Numbered from the stretch's first letter, positions 21,610 through 34,332 are shown. The stretch: 64,000 bases of DNA from Labia minor (GCA_963082975.1 OY720346.1:50068296-50132295), one strand, 5' to 3'. A program made the numbers and translations. Notes: generated from the sequence alone by a model not told the origin.

Positions 21610-23183
21610 CTTCTATTGTTAAATAGACCACTGGGGTCTATATTGACCACTTTGGCGACCCCTGGTGTAGACTTTTCAATGCAATTGATTTGAATTTTTA
21701 TGAAAATATCTTAAAACGTGGTCCGATTTAACTCTCAAATTTCAAATTTATCCTTAAAAGTTAAATAAAAAATTTTTTCAATTAAATTTTAAAAATTACC
21801 AATCAAATAAAAAAAAAGATTTACAATGTATCACAGAGATATAAAATATGGGAGATTGATTTACTGGTTGAGATTGAATGTCCCTAAAAGTCAAATTAGT
21901 TGAGGTGTTATTGATTTCATTGCACAGCGTGTTTTTATCGTGCCAGGCCAGCTAATAACAATAACTGTTATTTATTTATTTAGCTTTTGCAACGTATTTA
22001 CTTTGAAGCAAAATCATTTGCGCTGACCTGTTTTCCATTTCAATTGAAGGGTTGAGGGTTGGGAAAGGAATTGAATAGGAAAGGGAAGGCTGTTCAGCCT
22101 GGATGGAGTGAAAAGAGTAAGAATCCATTTCAGATAGCGAATGAAGCTATCATTCCTTCTTTTTCCCTTCCTCCTTTTACCATTCACCCTTAAAAAAAAA
22201 CAGACGAAGTTTTTCTTTATTCAACAAGTTTTCAAGAATTTTATTTTTATTTTTTATTTTTTTTTATTATTTTTTTTATATTCATGACAAAAATTGAAAA
22301 GAAAAATAAAATGAATTTTCAATTCATTTGGATTGATTTATTCTATTCCTTAGAAAATATTGCTTAGTATCAATTTTTTTTTATTATTTTTTTTAGATGG
22401 ATTTAATTTAAAATCAAATTAATAATGTTGAATTAAATATTTCACGAAATATTTTTATTTTATTTAATTCTTTTTTATTTTAATTGAAAAATATGATTAT
22501 ACTATCACGGTAATTTACTCTATTAATGATTTACCTGTATAACTATTGGGGTCGAAAGAAAGTGAATAATGAAAACTCAAGTATTATATATATACTGATT
22601 GATTAAAAATATCAAATATAGAAAGATGAGAGAGAAAAACATATATATATACAATCGAATTGAATTCAATCAAGAATTTTGTCATTAAATCTTATTTAAC
22701 CATTAAATATATAAACTAAATATTTATAATGAAAAATATCTTATATTTGATTGATTGATTAAAACTCAATTTTTTTTTTAATTATGAATTTAGATAAATA
22801 AATAAGAAATATCTATTCATCATAAATCATATTCTTTTTATTATTATTCCTCATTAATTTTAAAAAAAGAATCAATAATTTTTATGTTTCAATATTTTAT
22901 CAAAATTAAAATTACGAACAATACATAATTATGAATTTTATTTAAAATGAATAAAAAAATATCTTCTGAATGTTGTTTATGTTTGAAATTAGAAACATCA
23001 ACCCGAAGAATTAATTAATTATTAGGAAAAAAAAATAAAAATACAATGGTTTCAATGGATAGGCTAGAAGATATTAATATAATAATTTAAGTGGATAGGG
23101 TAGAATATATTAATAGCAGAAAAATAGTGACGAAAGTCATTAAAAACAAAAGACGAAAAATTCTAAAAAATAAAACATTTGAA
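21610..23183. other. Largely unique non-coding DNA
   Basis: A+T-rich. The part at about 21900-22170 is of more mixed composition and has no repeat ends; the rest is poly-T rich with no gene recognised. Confidence 0.5.
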
Positions 23184-23510
23184 ATAAAGGAATGTGGCCG
23201 CAACAAGAATAGCAGAGATCGTATATCATATCTTATAAGACTGCATAACGAAGCCACCCTGCATCTCCAGACATAGAGTTATAAAATCGAGAAGGCTGCG
23301 ATGGGCAGGGCACGTGACTAGAATGGGAGAGGAAAGAATGGCGAAAAAGATATTGGTGGGGAGACCTATTGGGAAACGACCGCTTGGAAGACCAAGGATG
23401 CGGTGGGTGGACAATGTAGGAAAGGCCGAGAGAGAGATGGGAGAGGGTAGGAGTTAGATGGTTATCTGCAGCCAAGAACTTTCGAGTCCCGTAGAGCAAT
23501 TACGTAAATA
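23184..23510 (+). pseudogene. LINE 3' fragment (RT C-terminal end)
   Basis: Encodes the end of the reverse-transcriptase ORF: KSRRLRWAGHVTRMGEERMA, then KKILVGRPIGKRPLGRPRMR and VDN. This is the conserved basic tail of RTE/Jockey-type ORF2 proteins. The upstream RT domain is missing and 'rDRI' sequence before it is degraded. Ends at 'gccaagaactttcgagtccc' and a GTAGATA-like tail. Confidence 0.75.
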
Positions 23511-23879
23511 CGTAGATAAGCTTTTTATGTTTATAATGTTTCTTTCCTACCTTCGTAACAAAATATACATTAATTTTTACTTATTACTGAATTACTAAAC
23601 AATATTGTATGTTTGATTTGTTTATTCTAAAATTCACATGATTAACATACATGCTTATGGGATATATTTTGTAAATTAACAATTTTAAAAAATATATAAT
23701 AATATTTGTTCATTTAAAATATTAATAATAATGGACTCTTTTTTTGTTAATATAAATTTTCAAGAAAAGTTTCCGATTTACAAAATAGACTCGTCAATTG
23801 GACGGAAAATATTTAAGTGGAGTCAATTGTAGAGCACACTTTTTGTTACATTTTAGTGTAAAATTTATTTAATTTTGCT
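23511..23879. other. A+T-rich spacer
   Basis: No gene recognised; the last 100 bp may include an eroded mariner terminus. Confidence 0.4.
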
Positions 23880-24180
23880 ACTTTGTTTGTCATCTCCTGT
23901 TTAGTACAATGGCAGAGCAAAATGAGTATTTTCGCCATATTTTGTTGTATTATTTTCGAAAAGAGAAAAACGCAACCCAAGCATCGAAAAAAATATGCAA
24001 CCTCTACGGGGAATCTCTAGTTACAGATCGCGTCGCACAAAAGTGGTTTGCCAGATTTAGAAGTGGACAATTAAAGATTGCAAGCGCTTGGGCGGCCTGT
24101 AACATCTGACAGGCCCACATTATTGTCTGTGGTTGATGAAAATCCACACTTTACACTACGTGAGATACAACACAATTAAT
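23880..24180 (+). pseudogene. mariner transposase N-terminal fragment
   Basis: From ATG at 23909: MAEQNEYFRHILLYYFRKEK, then NATQASKKICNLYGES and QKWFARFRSGQLK, the N-terminal helix-turn-helix region of a mariner transposase that binds the inverted repeats. After about residue 60 the frame shifts by one; the other frame continues LGRPVTSDRPTLLSVVDENP and HFTLREIQHN, the linker and second HTH, before a stop. The catalytic DD34D domain and the 3' end are gone. Confidence 0.8.
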
Positions 24181-25527
24181 TATGTTAAAAATACAAACTA
24201 TTTAATTGATTAATTAACTTGTAGAAGCAGCATGTTTAAATAGAATAAAAAATATTTCTCCTGTAAAGTAGGCAACCGTTTTAACCGAAACTGAACGAAC
24301 TCATTGACAACCAAATAAATAAGAATAATTAGGATGTGAATGAAAGTGATTCAGGGTAGTGACGGTTGGAGGAATCTGGTGGTTTTGTGCATAATAATTA
24401 TTTTTATATATACAAAGATCCCAAAAGAAATTGGATTAGAGGAATAAAATTTAGGCAAAATATTTATCTACTTAAACTGTCTATTTATTTGGTTAGTATT
24501 TCAAAGTTATAGGTGAAGAGAAAACTTTTCTAATATGAAATAGTGGCATCTTTTAATAACTGATGTATGCATGCATTCAAATATATTAACATTTGCTTAA
24601 TTATCTCAATTTCTACTTGGTGTTTGAATTTTTTTTCCAACAGTAAATTTAATATATATATACGATATATATATATTTGTATTCATTATTAAAATTTTCA
24701 ACATAAAAATTTAATCCCTTTAATTTATTATTACTTTTAATACAACTCATATTTGTTCATTCTTTAACAATTCCATCCCTTATTAAATTTTCTTCCAATT
24801 CTCCCTTGATTAACATTCATATACTTTGTTAAAACTATTTAAATAATTAGCTACAACAACAGACAACCAATGAGAAAGAACTTTTTTAATTTCATTCACC
24901 AAAAAAAAAACGAAAGTTTTTTTTTAACTGGTGTTTGCTATCCCTTGTCTTCCTTTCCAACCCATAGCCCCCTCCCCCACCAAAAAAAAACTACCATAAG
25001 ATAAATAAATTATGAAATTAAAATGAATTACCGCGTGGTAAACCAATTATTGATGAATATTTAAAAATATTATGGAAGAAAGAATAAAAGAAAACTTTTG
25101 TTTTTGTTATTACTGGTAGTAGGTGAATTTTGTTTTTTTGGTGGGTAAGTTTTACGTTGGTTAGCTAATAAATTATGGAAATTAATTATTCGCATACGGA
25201 TTTAATTATCGTTAACGATGAATGGCAGTCAACTCGAGTATGGAAGCTTCTAATTAAAGGAGGGAGTTTTGCCTGCAAAAATTAGACACCAATAAAAACC
25301 ACGATGCTTGCAAAATATTTTAACTCAATCATCAATAATTCTTAAACAGTATAAATACTTAAATAATATTTATTAAAAAAAATTTAATTGAAAAATAACG
25401 ATTTGGTAAAAAAAATAAGAAAATATTAAAAATTAATAAAATTAAAATATTTATTATTTTAAAGACAAAACTTATTTCAATGTAATATCGTATTTATTCT
25501 TTAAATTAGTATAAACACATATATATA
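24181..25527. other. Unique A+T-rich DNA
   Basis: No gene recognised. A mixed-composition patch at about 25140-25300 shows no repeat ends. Confidence 0.5.
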
Positions 25528-25667
25528 CGAGGGCCACTAAATAAGTAAAGAGACAAATGGCTATAACTCAAAAACAGTTTATTTGATTCTTACAAAATTC
25601 ACACTATTTTCAACATAATTGCTTTTCTTGCAGCTTCATTCTTCTTTCCTAAGCTTTCTTCATTCCT

Positions 25668-25895
25668 AAGCTGACCCGTGATAAGCTTCCTAAATTGGGT
25701 TGGGAGGACTTACCTCATCATGCCTACAGTCACGACCTCGCCCCAACTGATTTTTACCTGTTTGGACCACTCAAAGGTGCCCTACATGGAAAAAGATTTG
25801 CTTACAATGAGGAAGTTAAGGAAGCGGTGCAAAAGAGGTTTCGGGGGAATTCGAAAGAATTCTTTGCCAAGGGAATTAGGTATGCGCAAATCGTA
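25668..25895 (+). pseudogene. mariner transposase C-terminal fragment
   Basis: Reads LTRDKLPKLGWEDLPHHAYS, HDLAPTDFYLFGPLKGALHG, KRFAYNEEVKEAVQKRFRGN. The 'HDLAPTDFYLFGPLK' stretch corresponds to the third catalytic Asp block (YSPDLAPSDYHLF) of DD34D transposases. The HTH domains and first two Asp blocks are absent. It stops being mariner-like at the border with repeat X1. Confidence 0.8.
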
Positions 25896-25896
25896 T

Positions 25897-26410
25897 TCTT
25901 AGTCAGTCAGAAAGAAATACTGTCATCTATTATAGAAATGTATAATTCCGGAAGACTTCGACAGCCGCTGATGGGGAGATCTTGACAGTCAAATTCTCTC
26001 TTATTGGCATACCGAGTTCTTCGTGATTTGTATATTTTAAGTTTTATCTTAACAAAATACTTTATTTATTTATGAAGAAGCACAGTGCCTCTCGTGAATG
26101 TATATAGTAATTAATTAATAAATTGGTTAGAGAAAAGACTCAACTCGGTACAGCTAAAACGGTGAAAATTATTGAAGCAATCAACCCCATTGTAGTTGCA
26201 ACAAATGTTCATCGTTATAGGTAGAGAATGTATTGTTAATATGTTTGTTCTGGTTTATATTTAGAATATAAATATTATCTATTGTTCTTGCCGTCCTGTT
26301 GGATACGTGTCGAGGTCTTCTGAATTTAAGGGTGAAGTGTACATTACATTTATATGTTTGTATTGTATTTTAACAAAATTTTCACAATGTGATACTAATG
26401 TATGAAAAAT
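25897..26410. repeat. Unclassified dispersed repeat X, copy 1
   Basis: About 510 bp recurring at 53568-54110 with high identity by eye (for example 'agatcttgacagtcaaattc' and 'gcaatcaaccccattgta'). No inverted ends or convincing protein. It interrupts or was joined to a mariner derivative here. Confidence 0.75.
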
Positions 26411-26429
26411 TTGTATCTTTACTTAAAGA

Positions 26430-26560
26430 AGCCCTACCTGGAAAAAGATTTAATAACAATGAGGAAGATAAGGAAACGGTGCAAAACTGGCTTCGGGGTA
26501 AATCGAAAGAATTCTTCGCCTTAGGGAATTAGGAAACTGCAAGAAAGATGGGACAAGTCC
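26430..26560 (+). pseudogene. Second mariner C-terminal fragment
   Basis: Encodes KEALPGKRFNNNEEDKETVQ, NWLRGKSKEFFALGN, overlapping in content with the end of the fragment at 25668-25895. The two pieces are not one split gene but partly duplicate copies on either side of repeat X1. Confidence 0.7.
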
Positions 26561-26649
26561 ATAACTATGGGGGAAAAAATCTGAATTTTGTAAGAATCAA
26601 ATAAACTGTTTCTGAAATATAGCCATTTGTCTCTCTTTCACTCTATATT

Positions 26650-27740
26650 TATATAAATGTATATATTTAGGGGAAAATGGGATATATTACAAATGTTTTA
26701 TTAAAGACTCTAGGCCAGATAGTTTAGGAAATTTTTGTCTTTTTTTTATTTATTTAAGAGAACATAACGCTTTTCCCTTAAGGATTTCTATCGATTAACT
26801 CGCATCCACGTTAAAGAACTCTGATTTAAGCAAATGAAAATAAAAAAGAATACAGATCAATTTATATGCACTTTATGTATTATACTTATTTTATTAACAT
26901 TTAAATGAAGAAATTCTCTAGGTTCCAATTTTTTTATATATTGTTCTCTGCCCTAGAATACATAAAAAAAATTCACAATCTATTTTTAAAAATTAAATAA
27001 CAAAATATTTTCTGTTAAAAGATTATACTCAAAAAAAAGAAAGAAATTTAATTAAGTTTCACAATTCTTACGCATTAGACACCATTCAAGCAGTAAATTC
27101 CTCAATTCTTTTTTTTTAAAGATAAATAAATAAAAATTAAGTGAATAATTGTGTTTAGTGAAATTTCCACTGTGTATTTTTACGAAATTGAATCTATCGG
27201 TTAAAGAAAATAAAAAAAAAATAGAAGTTTCAATTTCCTTTTAGGGAGATTAAAGAAGAATGGAGTCCTAATGGTGGACCTTGGTAAGTAATAAATAAAC
27301 GAGGCGACGAGGGTGAATGTCGACATGAATAAAACATCCACTGACCTAGACAGTACACCCACCACATATCTTCTTCCCCAATTCTCCTCTTTTCCTTTCC
27401 AATACACCTCACTTGAAATTAGGACTACTATTTAAAAGCAAAAAAAAAAAAAAAATCAAATGAGATGCGAAATCGAATCCAATGAAGGGGAAAATGATAC
27501 TTGATTGTTTTGAGTATATCTAGTATTCGTGAGAAACATATAAAATAGAAATTTTAAATTAAATTATATTAAAATTTTCATTATTTTGTTTTAACATTGA
27601 TTAAGTAGAGATATTTACCTTCTTTTAAAGAATGCGCATTCCTTTGGAGATAAAATATCTGAAAATAAAAAGAAAAATTAATGAATATAAAGAAGAGAAT
27701 ATAATTTTAAATGAATTTATTGCTTATATTATTAACTTAA
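26650..27740. other. Unique A+T-rich DNA
   Basis: No gene or repeat recognised. A mixed-composition patch at 27240-27425 shows no repeat ends. Confidence 0.5.
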
Positions 27741-27744
27741 ACTT

Positions 27745-27880
27745 AACTGGTTTATATATCCTTCGAAAGGACAACGCCTAACAAGTCAGTTACCGCCTAA
27801 GCAGGGTAGAGATAATGTATGATCAGTACAGTGGATACAACCTTTATCTTGATTTTCTTGATGGGATACTACACGTAAAC
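27745..27880 (-). repeat. tRNA-derived SINE, 3' part
   Basis: The reverse complement carries 'atcaagaaaatcaagataaa', 'gtactgatcatac', 'gacttgttaggcgttgtcct', matching the 3' region of the SINE at 540-815. Confidence 0.6.
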
Positions 27881-28240
27881 CCACGACGACTGAGAGGCTA
27901 CCTTCCAAGCTACATAGCGTCTTCAAAATTTCTATGTAATAAGCATGAGGTATACCAACCATCCCTTACTTTGATTAACTACCAGACGATTTGTATTCAG
28001 GGTAGTATGGTCGTTGGCATTATTCATTTATCATTTATTATTATTATTATTATTATTATTATAGAGTTGTTGCACTTACTCAGCACAAATGCTGGTAAAC
28101 TTTTACCTATCCCTTTTTTATTTCTCTTTTTTTTATTGGGATTAGGCTCAAGGAGGTGGCGGAGAGTGACTTCATCCTGACGCACAACACCTTTATTTCA
28201 TAGTGGTTCTCCATGTTGCCATTAAATGAGATAATAGGTA
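27881..28240. other. Unclassified mixed-composition stretch with (TTA)n
   Basis: Contains (TTA)n at about 28038-28062 and non-repetitive flanks that could belong to a retroelement. No protein or end structure recognised. Confidence 0.35.
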
Positions 28241-30429
28241 AATAATCTCACTGTTTATTTTATAAATTTTTCCAGGGTTTTCAAGAGCTACTTATGTAGA
28301 ATTATTATTATTATTATTCTAAATATAGATTTTATTTGAATATAATATATATTAATAATTATAATTGTATTTTTAAATTGAATTGAAAAATTAAAGTTAT
28401 TAATTTAATATTATTATTTTAAATTAAATATATAAGAAAAATAGCATTTAAAAAATATACACAAAATTTATTAAAATATATAAATATATAAAAATTCATT
28501 GAAAATGAAAATTAATAAAACAAAAAAAATAAATAAATAATATTTAATGAATATTCAATTTCTTATCATGCAGAGCATAACCAACCACAAAATGAATAAA
28601 TCCCCGAGTGAATTATACATTAATATTATTGGTGGAAATAAAGATGAATTTTGGTAATTTTTCTTTCGCAAGGATCTTAGAGCACTTTGAATTGTGACTT
28701 GTCTGGTTATAATTAAATGAAATTCAATCAAATTGAGCTGAAGGAAGAGGCGTTGGTGGTGGGAGTGAAGGGTGAACTGGGAATGAATTTACTAGCCGTT
28801 TTTATTTACTAAGTGGGTGTTGACATTCAATGGCAATTTTACTAATTGCTTAAATAAATTTAAAAACTAAAATAAATAAAAAAAATCAATTATTTACCTA
28901 AGTTTATAAAACAAAATTTGTTTTTAAAAATTGTATATAGATTGAAGAAAAAATATAAATATAAATTATATTTATAGAGATTATTTCTAAAGATTAAATT
29001 AAAAGGTGCTTTCACAAAAACAACGTTAAGTTAAATAATTAAATTAATGAAAAAAAGACATTTTCACAATGAATGAATGATTAAATAAGACATTCTATTC
29101 TTTTTTATCATTTTTTTTTAGATGGTGAATGTGTTTGGCTGAAGTCCAATTCGCCTCACTTTTGCATTTTTTTTTACCACCCACCCCTCATCTCATCCAA
29201 CATCAAATCTCGTGTTCAATTAAAACTCAGTAATTAAACTGGGCCGTACGTCTTTTCTCTCTACCAATCGAATAGAGAATAAAAATCTTATACATATATA
29301 AAAAGAGAGTAATAATAAGAGAGAGGAAGTGAGAGAAAGAGAGAAATAGACAAAAAAAAATAGAAGGTAAAAGAGAAAAAGGGGTGGATAAGCCCTTAAA
29401 ACTAAATTCGATTAATTTATCTTTCCACGTTTTCAAAGTAAAAGGAACAATTCAATTAAAATTCATTTGCAAGAGAAATTACCCTCCGGTTGTTTCTTTC
29501 CATCAAGAAAATTCTTTAATCACAAAGGGGCAAGGTAAAAAAAAAATATCTCGATTATTTATTTGTAAATAAATAATATTGTTTTTTTTACTGAAAAAAA
29601 ACATTCAAACCTTCGCACAAAAATAATTAAAAAAAAAACAAGATTATATTTTATTCGTTTTGATTGTAATCTAATAAACAGATTATTTATTTATTTAATT
29701 TGGATTGATATATTTTTCCCCATTTAGAATCCATTACTAATATAAAAAAAAAATTATTTACTATTAGACTTTATTATTATTATTATTATTTATTGTATTG
29801 TTATTTCCTTTGTTTATTAAAAGATGGCAGTAGTTTAATAAAATTTAATTAAAGGATATTAATATATAAATGTAGAATAATTTTACAATGAATGTGATAT
29901 TAATTTAAATTTTACAATTTGACGTAACTAAAATGGCATTAGAAGTTTAGGATTTTTTATAAAAATAAAATATTAAATTGGCGAGAATTTTTTTTTTTTT
30001 TTTTTTGAGATGGTTGAGAGTAAGTTCATAAATCGCTGGGTTGATTAAAAATTCATTTAATAAATGAATCATGTCTTGAGTGAAGTGTTTCATTATTAAT
30101 GTATGCAAAGCCAAGAAATGTTTGCCTTTTAACAATAAGGATTTGGTATACTCCCCCCAGCCCCTGCACCCCACACTCATGACGCATATGCTTCACTTTT
30201 GATTAATTACATGGAGTTTGTTTTACATGAATGAGCATGCATAGAGAGCATGAAGCATCGTTATCAATCAAATATTGAACAGAATAATCCAACAGGTAAA
30301 TATCGAAATCAACACAGAGTTTACCAAGATATATAATTAAAAATGACATCATTTTTGAAAATCAAAATAGAATATAAATAAAAGACAGCCCTTCATGAAT
30401 AATTTAGAAAATAAATGAAATTGAAATAA
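28241..30429. other. Unique A+T-rich DNA
   Basis: No gene recognised. Patches at about 28570-28850 and 30070-30310 are of higher complexity without repeat structure. A poly-T run lies at 29987-30006. Confidence 0.5.
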
Positions 30430-31030
30430 CACCATAATAATAATAGGATAATAATATTCGAGAAGAATTTAAAGCGAGGTTGTAATCGGGAAACGCCTGT
30501 AATCATGCAGTAAAGTGACTTATCGCGTCAAAATTATTATCAAAGAGATACAAACTAAAATATATAAAACAATTATTTTGCCGGTTGTATTATATGGATG
30601 TGAGGCATGGTCTATGACCTTAGGAGACGAGAGTAGATTTAGAATATTTGAGAATAAGATTCTTCGCAGCATTTATGGACCAAAGAAGGTTGAGGTCACC
30701 GGGGAATGGTGAAGACGGCTTAACAAGGAATTGCATGACCTCTATGCATCTACAGACATAGTCAGAGTTATAAAATCGAGAAGGCTGCTATGGGCAGGGT
30801 ACGTGACTAGAATGGGAGAGGAAAGAAAGGCGAAAAAGATATTGGTGGGGAAACCGGTTTGGAAACGTCCGCTTGGAAGACCAAGGACGCAGTGGACAAT
30901 GTAAAAAGGCATGAGAGAGATAGGAGAGGGTAGGGATTAGAGGGTTGTGTCTTAGGATGGAGAAGTTTAGTTGCTGCGGCCAAGAACTTTCGAGTTCAGT
31001 AGATCCACAGAGATAGATAGATAGATATAT
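30430..31030 (+). pseudogene. LINE reverse-transcriptase 3' end with GATA tail
   Basis: The longest copy of the family. The region encodes ..IQTKIYKTIILPVVLYGCEA, WSMTLGDESRFRIFENKILR, SIYGPKKVEVTGEW, then after an in-frame TGA, RRLNKELHDLYASTDIVRVI, KSRRLLWAGYVTRMGEERKA, KKILVGKPVWKRPLGRPRTQ. This is the thumb and C-terminal basic region of RTE/Jockey-type LINE ORF2. The catalytic YxDD part lies upstream and is missing, so it is 5' truncated. The 3' end runs into (GATA)n at 31009-31027, the likely natural tail. Confidence 0.82.
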
Positions 31031-32297
31031 ATAGAATAATAATAAAGTTTATATATTATTTTTATCAGAAAAAATTAACCAATAAAGAATAGAATAAAAA
31101 ATATTTTTATCAATATTTCTCCATAATTTCCAAAGGTGGCTTAATAAACTTTTAATTACATCCTGTTTAATTCTATTTTTTTAAAAGATCATACCCAAAA
31201 AGAAAAATGAGATAAAAAGACTTTAGAAACAAAAAACAAAAAAATAAATTATTTATTAAAATTTTTATATTAATATTCAATATTAAAATTTCCAATATCT
31301 GGATTCAATTAAAAAGTGAAATGTCGTCTCTTTAATAAAAGAAACGTACTAGGGAAAAAACCCGGCTGTGTGCATGAGTGAGGGAGTGGTCGTTGGGAGG
31401 GTTGAAGGAAGAAAATCAGAGGGGTGAGGTGAGGTGAATTTCAATCTTTTATTTACGCACAGAGATCGATCACATTTCACATGGCCTTTCAACACTTTTG
31501 AATGATGTATATCTCCATTAGCACATCACCCCCACCTGGGAATCAATAATTATTTATTATATAAATTTTCTTATTCGATATAAATATGATGTAATTAAAT
31601 AAATATTCGTAGCTGTGTGAATATTTGTTTATATTATTTATATATTTAAAGAATATACATATTTTTATTTTTTATTTTATTTCATGATTATTTACATAAT
31701 TAGAAATTAATATTATTTATTTTATTTTACTTTTATTATTTATTTTATTCATGTAAATTATATATAAAAATAAAATATGTATTTGTCGATATATATAAAG
31801 ACAAATAACAACAAATATTCCTAGGGCATTCATTGATCGCTAGAAATATATTTCAATCATCTCACTCCTCTCTCACCATATCCCACATTCTCCCCCACCT
31901 CTCTCCCCCTTCCTCTATTCCGTATTTCTGATCTCAATTTTGATTCATTCTCATGACTACAGGGTAAAATCTGACTATCCTTTGTAACATAAACATCAAA
32001 GAGTATTTTTATATTTAGTAGAACAAATATTTATTCCAATTTCAAATACTATCAAACAAAACTAATAATTTTATAAGTATATATTTTATAATAAATGTAA
32101 ATTAGTAATTATATAAATATAGTTATAAAATAAAATATTTTAATTATTCAATTGAGGCGTGAAGTTAGTTAGCAAAGAATTCGTTAAATTGTTGTATAAT
32201 TAAAATTAATAACATTATTATACGTATAACATGCTAGCTGTTCTGGGCATTATATGCTGCCGGCGAAAAAAAGCTCTTCAGGTACAGGCGGCTTCTA
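31031..32297. other. Unique A+T-rich DNA
   Basis: No gene recognised. C-rich patches at about 31360-31540 and 31850-31930 are not repeat-like in this window. Confidence 0.5.
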
Positions 32298-32305
32298 ACC
32301 GCACG

Positions 32306-32547
32306 TAGAGCCGGATCCAATAAGTGCGGGGCCCGATTGGACTTTGTTTTACGGGACCCTCTATGTATTAAATAAAATTATATATATATGTATATTTATC
32401 AACTATTTTAAATTATTTTTAATTATTTGAGAAATTTATCCATCCCCTATCTTCAAAAGCAATTTGCTTTAAATTTCTTTTGTTAATTGCTTCAAGCGCG
32501 GGGCCCGTTTGTGTCCAATCGCTCCAATCGCCCTAAATCCGGCCCTG
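32306..32547. mobile_element. hAT-like MITE
   Basis: Ends TAGAGCCGGATCCAATAAG and CGCCCTAAATCCGGCCCTG, with 'gcggggcccg' near both ends. Flanked by ACCGCACG (32298-32305) and GCCGCACG (32548-32555), an 8-bp duplication with one mismatch. The CAGGGCCGGATTTAGGG type of terminus is common in hAT MITEs. Confidence 0.75.
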
Positions 32548-33589
32548 GCCGCACGAGATTGATTAATAATAATAATTTATAGGAAATTTTGTTTCAAATA
32601 CTTATAAAACAACACAATGTTTAAATATAAAATTAATAACTTTATTCAAATCCTCGTAGTATTTTTTTTTAATTTTTTTTTTAATATTTAATAATAACAA
32701 AACAAAATTTAAAAAGGATGAAGTTAGAAACAAATTGATAATTTTAAGCGTGCCATTTTTCGGCCCATCAAAAAATGTATTCAGACAAATTTGGTAATGC
32801 AAAAAATATACAACGACAAAAAATTGATAAAACGACAAAACGTGAAAACGAACGACAATTAATGTATTTTTTTTTTTTGTAATTTCACATCAAAATATGT
32901 ATTGGCACTACAAATTACTGGAAAACCAGAATCAGAATTTGAAAGAAAATTTAAGGGTAAAAAATATAAATATAAAATTTTTTTATAAAATAACGTTTTT
33001 CCAATGGACTAATAAGAAGAAAATAATTTTTCTATAAGCCTGACAAAGTTTATGGATGAATTACTTCATATTCAACGAAAAACGTTGGGCGCATTTTGTT
33101 TTACTTATTTATAAGAAAAATCAAGTCAAATTTTTGTAATAATAAAAATTTTATTAAACATATAAACTGAAAAATTTTTCTTAAATAAAATTGATAGGTT
33201 TAAGAGCTAAGAAATTAATCTTTTTGTATTTTTCAAAGTAATATACTTATATCCAAGTATGTATAAAAATTTAAAAGAATATTTATTATAAAAAAGGACA
33301 TTTTCTCTATGCCATTTGAGGGGAAGACCACCCCTACTTAATCGACGCTAGTGCTGATTAATAAGAATTCATCATTAATTTTAAATATGAAATTTTAAAT
33401 ACGTCAAAATGAAAATCTATCCTGAAATCAATATTTATATTTCAGAATCAGAGACACCGAGACAGACGACAAGTGAAGTTAAGAAAAACGTTATAATAAA
33501 GTAAAACATGTAAAAACATCCAATTAAAGATTACGTATGTTTTATGAAGATAATATATATGAATATATAAATTGTTTTTTCTTATTTTT

Positions 33590-34215
33590 TATCCTTACAG
33601 TATAATAGAAGAAATTTTTTGTTTGGGAGATTATGAAGAAGATGAAAATAATGAAAAAGCCAATTTCAATGTAAAGTCATTAAATACCAGAAGTAAAGGA
33701 CGTAACTGGTATTTTGTAAAAGATTTTGAAGAATCATCAAAAATGAAAATTCATGGTGCAAAACATCAAAAAAGAACATCTTAGATGGTGAAAAAGTAGA
33801 ATTTCGATGTAAGTAGGGGAAATATCTGAAGCATGAGTGCCCCGCAGCCATTTATTGTATCATGCATCAAGAATGAAAGTTTCTCTTTTTACAACGAACC
33901 GTGAACATTTATTTACATTTGAATATTAATCTTGTCCGTGGGTTAGACCACAATGCAAAAAAAAAATTGAAGAGCTATACAAAAAGGGGGTGTACAAAAA
34001 CCTAATGAAATATTACCTTCATTTAAGAAAGATAATATTGTAGAACCACCAAAAACGCGATTATCAAATTTTTTACGCTTATTAAGAGCAAATACATCTG
34101 GGCCAAGTACTATTTCTGGGAATGAATGGTGTAAAGAAAAAAGTGCCATACCAGATGACTTGGATAAGATATTAGTTTTCGACTATTTAGTAAATTATGA
34201 TTATGAAAACCAAGA
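33590..34215 (+). pseudogene. FLYWCH-finger MULE transposase remnant
   Basis: Pieces in shifting frames read GRNWYFVKDFEESSKMKIHG, then VEFRCK and KHECPAAIYCIMHQE (zinc-finger Cys residues), REHLFTFEY, and KIEELYKKGV followed by EPPKTRLSNFLRLLR. This order fits the N-terminal FLYWCH zinc finger and following helical region of Mutator-like transposases. Several stops and frame changes are present and the DDE catalytic core is not visible. The finger normally binds DNA. Confidence 0.6.
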
Positions 34216-34257
34216 CATTAAAATTATAATTATATTATATTTCAATTTGACTTAATT

Positions 34258-34332
34258 ATAATGAATACTCGTTTTTTTAAATAAATTTACTTTAAATAAA
34301 TTTACTTTAAATAAATTTACTTTAAATAAATT
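34258..34332. repeat. Short tandem repeat, 14-bp unit
   Basis: 'taaataaatttact' repeated about four times near 34278-34330, inside the MULE remnant. Confidence 0.75.

Larger units (their letters stand above)
25528..26646 (+). mobile_element. mariner derivative with internal duplication and insertion
   Basis: A left inverted repeat starts CGAGGGCCACTAAATAAG after TA. Its inner part, 'gagacaaatggctata' to 'gattcttacaaaatt', pairs with 26575-26635. Between them lie a C-terminal transposase fragment (25668-25895), unclassified repeat X1 (about 25897-26410), and a second copy of the last part of the C-terminal fragment (26430-26560). The N-terminal half of the transposase is missing. Confidence 0.7.

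Noticed and set aside
27815-28180. 121-residue plus-strand frame
   Set aside because: It runs antisense through a SINE tail and a (TTA)n tract, with no recognisable domain.
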